Shown here: one piece after another, positions 62,531 through 64,000 of the stretch | Layout: the number at the start of each line of letters is the position of its first letter | How positions within the stretch are numbered: the stretch's first letter is position 1 | Source: Cymbomonas tetramitiformis | Taxonomy: Eukaryota; Chlorophyta; Pyramimonadophyceae; Pyramimonadales; Pyramimonadaceae | NCBI GenBank assembly: GCA_001247695.2 | Contig: LGRX02034704.1 | Coordinates: 1 to 64,000, forward strand | Reading direction: 5' to 3' | DNA length: 64,000 bases | Position numbers and translations under genes: made by a program | The notes under the pieces: model-generated | Database searches by the model: none | Told to the model about the DNA's origin: nothing | The model's input: the letters and a program-made list of their open reading frames with translations, nothing else

Positions 62531-63549
62531 CCAGAAGGGAAAGTCATACAAAAATGGGCATATTTCAACTCACACGTACTTGGTGGTCAGACTCAACGAC
62601 GCGAGCCTACCCTCCAAACCCTAGCATATAGTCTCCTACCTCCTGTTGGGTATGATGGGTGTTGGCGGGTGGGACCGCTCTCGGGAGTGTAGGATCCAAA
62701 CGGTGATACATATAGTTACACCACAGTGAGATATTACGGGTTCTGGACAGAACCTTGCACACATGCCCACCTTCCAAACCCTAGCACAAAGTCCGGACGT
62801 GTGCTCTGGGACTACCAAAACCCCAAACCCTAGGGTAAACACCTGGAAGTCTGGTGGGTCAGGGAGTATGTAGGGCCCGGGCAACCATATGAGCATGCCC
62901 CGCATTGATCTTTTGGGGTTCTGCAGTACCAGCCCTAGCTTTGAGGACAGGCTGAGGGTGTAAGATGCGCGCTTCACGGGGCTACTTTACTTGCCTCTCG
63001 TGCACGTGTCTCACGCGCCGCCGGTTTTTCCCGATGTGGCTGCGGCCACGCTGCACGCCTGCTGTGCTGCGGCGGCGCAGAGCTGTGGCAGAATCAGGAG
63101 AGGTGGTGTTGCGCCGATGACGTACCAGCGTGATGACGAACGAATCCTGCCCACCATCATCCCTGCCCGCCCGCAGACGCGCCAGAAAGGGCACTTTGAC
63201 TCGGGTGGCCGCGCTGCCGGGGTCAGGGGGAGCGCACGCACGTGGCCGGCGCATACACCTTGCTGTATGCCACCGTGCTGGAAAACTCGGTCATGCACCT
63301 CTGTTTCGTCCCCGGGCCCGAAGGCGGCGCGGTCACCCCTCCGGCCTCCCCGATGTTCCCGAGCCAGGTGGCGGCTGGCGGCGCTGCAGTGCAGGGTGCG
63401 CCCTTGACGTTTCCCTCCGTTGATCTTGATCTCGTGGGGCGGGGGCTGACCGTGGTCATCGTCCTGCAGCAGACGCCGTGTGCTTCGTGCTATTTATAGG
63501 AGCTGAGGGCGGGCTGAGAGGGATGGTTGAGAGGTAGGGATAGCGAGGC
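62531..63549. other. Spacer; GC-rich ORFs not assigned
   Basis: 62590-62850 repeats CCAAACCCTAGCA-type words (three occurrences). 62990-63500 has overlapping GC-rich ORFs on both strands; the plus frame 63242-63499 is open but I recognise nothing in it. Confidence 0.4.
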
Positions 63550-64000
63550 AGGTTGAAGGAGGGCTTAGGAAGGGCTGCGATTGATCCAGGGAGGGCTCAG
63601 GAAGGGCTGCGATTGATCCAGGGAGCGCTCAGGAAGGGGCTGCATCCGGGAAGGCTTAGAAGGGCTGCGATTGATCCAGGGAGCTCAGGAAGGGCTGCGA
63701 TTGATCCGGGGATGGCTTAGGAAAGGCTGCGATTTATCCAGGGAGGGCTCAGGTAGGGCTGCGATCAATCCAGGGAGGGCTCAGGAAGGGCTGTGATCAA
63801 TCCAGGGAGGGCTCAGGAAGGGCTGCGATTGATCCAGGGAGCGCTCAGAAGGGCTGCGATTGATCCAGGAGCGCTCAGGAAGGGCTGCGATTGATCCAGG
63901 AGGGATCAGGAAGGGCGATTGATCCAGGGAGGGCTCAGGAAGGGCTGCGATTGATCAGGGAGGGCTCAGGAAGGGCTGCGATTGATCCAGGAGGGCTCAG
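63550..64000. repeat. ~31-bp minisatellite to the window edge
   Basis: About 14 units of GAAGGGCTGCGATTGATCCA followed by GGGAGGGCTCAG with small indels; it continues past the window. Confidence 0.95.

Overview
The window is nuclear DNA from a photosynthetic eukaryote. I read it as a green alga, and the gag families and mosaic of small repeats remind me of Cymbomonas/Pyramimonas-type prasinophytes; that placement is inference from memory, not a search. Direct support for a photosynthetic eukaryote is a four-exon LIL3-like (light-harvesting-like 3) gene at 16916-18630 on the minus strand, with GT-AG introns and a TGTAA polyadenylation signal of the kind green algae use. A second spliced gene fragment at 60399-62068 on the plus strand resembles the N-terminal part of AP-5 complex subunit beta. 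Almost everything else is mobile DNA and satellite.

Layout. 1-6.7 kb: minisatellites, an LTR with the 3' end of a gag-only element, and a coiled-coil gene of unknown function (3811-5232). 6.7-13.7 kb: two decayed gag fragments of the same family (call it A), a hairpin-ended inverted-repeat element (9277-10351), satellites. 13.98-15.25 kb: a cassette bounded by ~70-bp inverted repeats carrying two overlapping ORFs, the second methyltransferase-like. 15.7-16.4 kb: two ORFs overlapping by ATGA plus an iteron-like repeat. 16.9-18.6 kb: LIL3. 19.4-21.8 kb: a gag-bearing element with split direct repeats. 23.9-26.8 kb: the 3' part of a non-LTR retroelement (RNase H, zinc finger, then an NPPF domain resembling N6-adenine methyltransferases). 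29.4-31.5 kb: nine copies of a covarying hairpin just upstream of a decayed Ty3-type element (31.7-40.0 kb; gag, DTG protease, a large insert with a multi-membrane-span ORF, YVDD reverse transcriptase, truncated RNase H). 40.5-45.1 kb: minisatellite, a TA-flanked MITE, another A fragment.

45147-59911 is one LTR element (A) bounded by the 5-bp duplication GCCAC and opened by a nested series of later insertions. These are a TA-flanked MITE, a hairpin-ended element with 4-bp duplication, a second gag-only LTR element (B), a young gag-only LTR element (F), a CAGGG MITE with 8-bp duplication and a solo-LTR-like insertion with 5-bp duplication. B in turn contains two more hairpin-ended elements, one of which holds yet another inverted-repeat element. 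Most insertion points can be verified because an uninterrupted copy of the target lies elsewhere in the window. With insertions removed, A, B and F are about 3.6, 3.2 and 2.5 kb and carry only gag-type ORFs, so they must borrow pol functions in trans.

The most novel items are the hairpin-ended family with conserved asymmetric architecture (five members), the methyltransferase-like domain behind a non-LTR RNase H, the covarying hairpin array, the split-direct-repeat gag element and the inverted-repeat cassette. No tRNA, rRNA or CRISPR array was seen.
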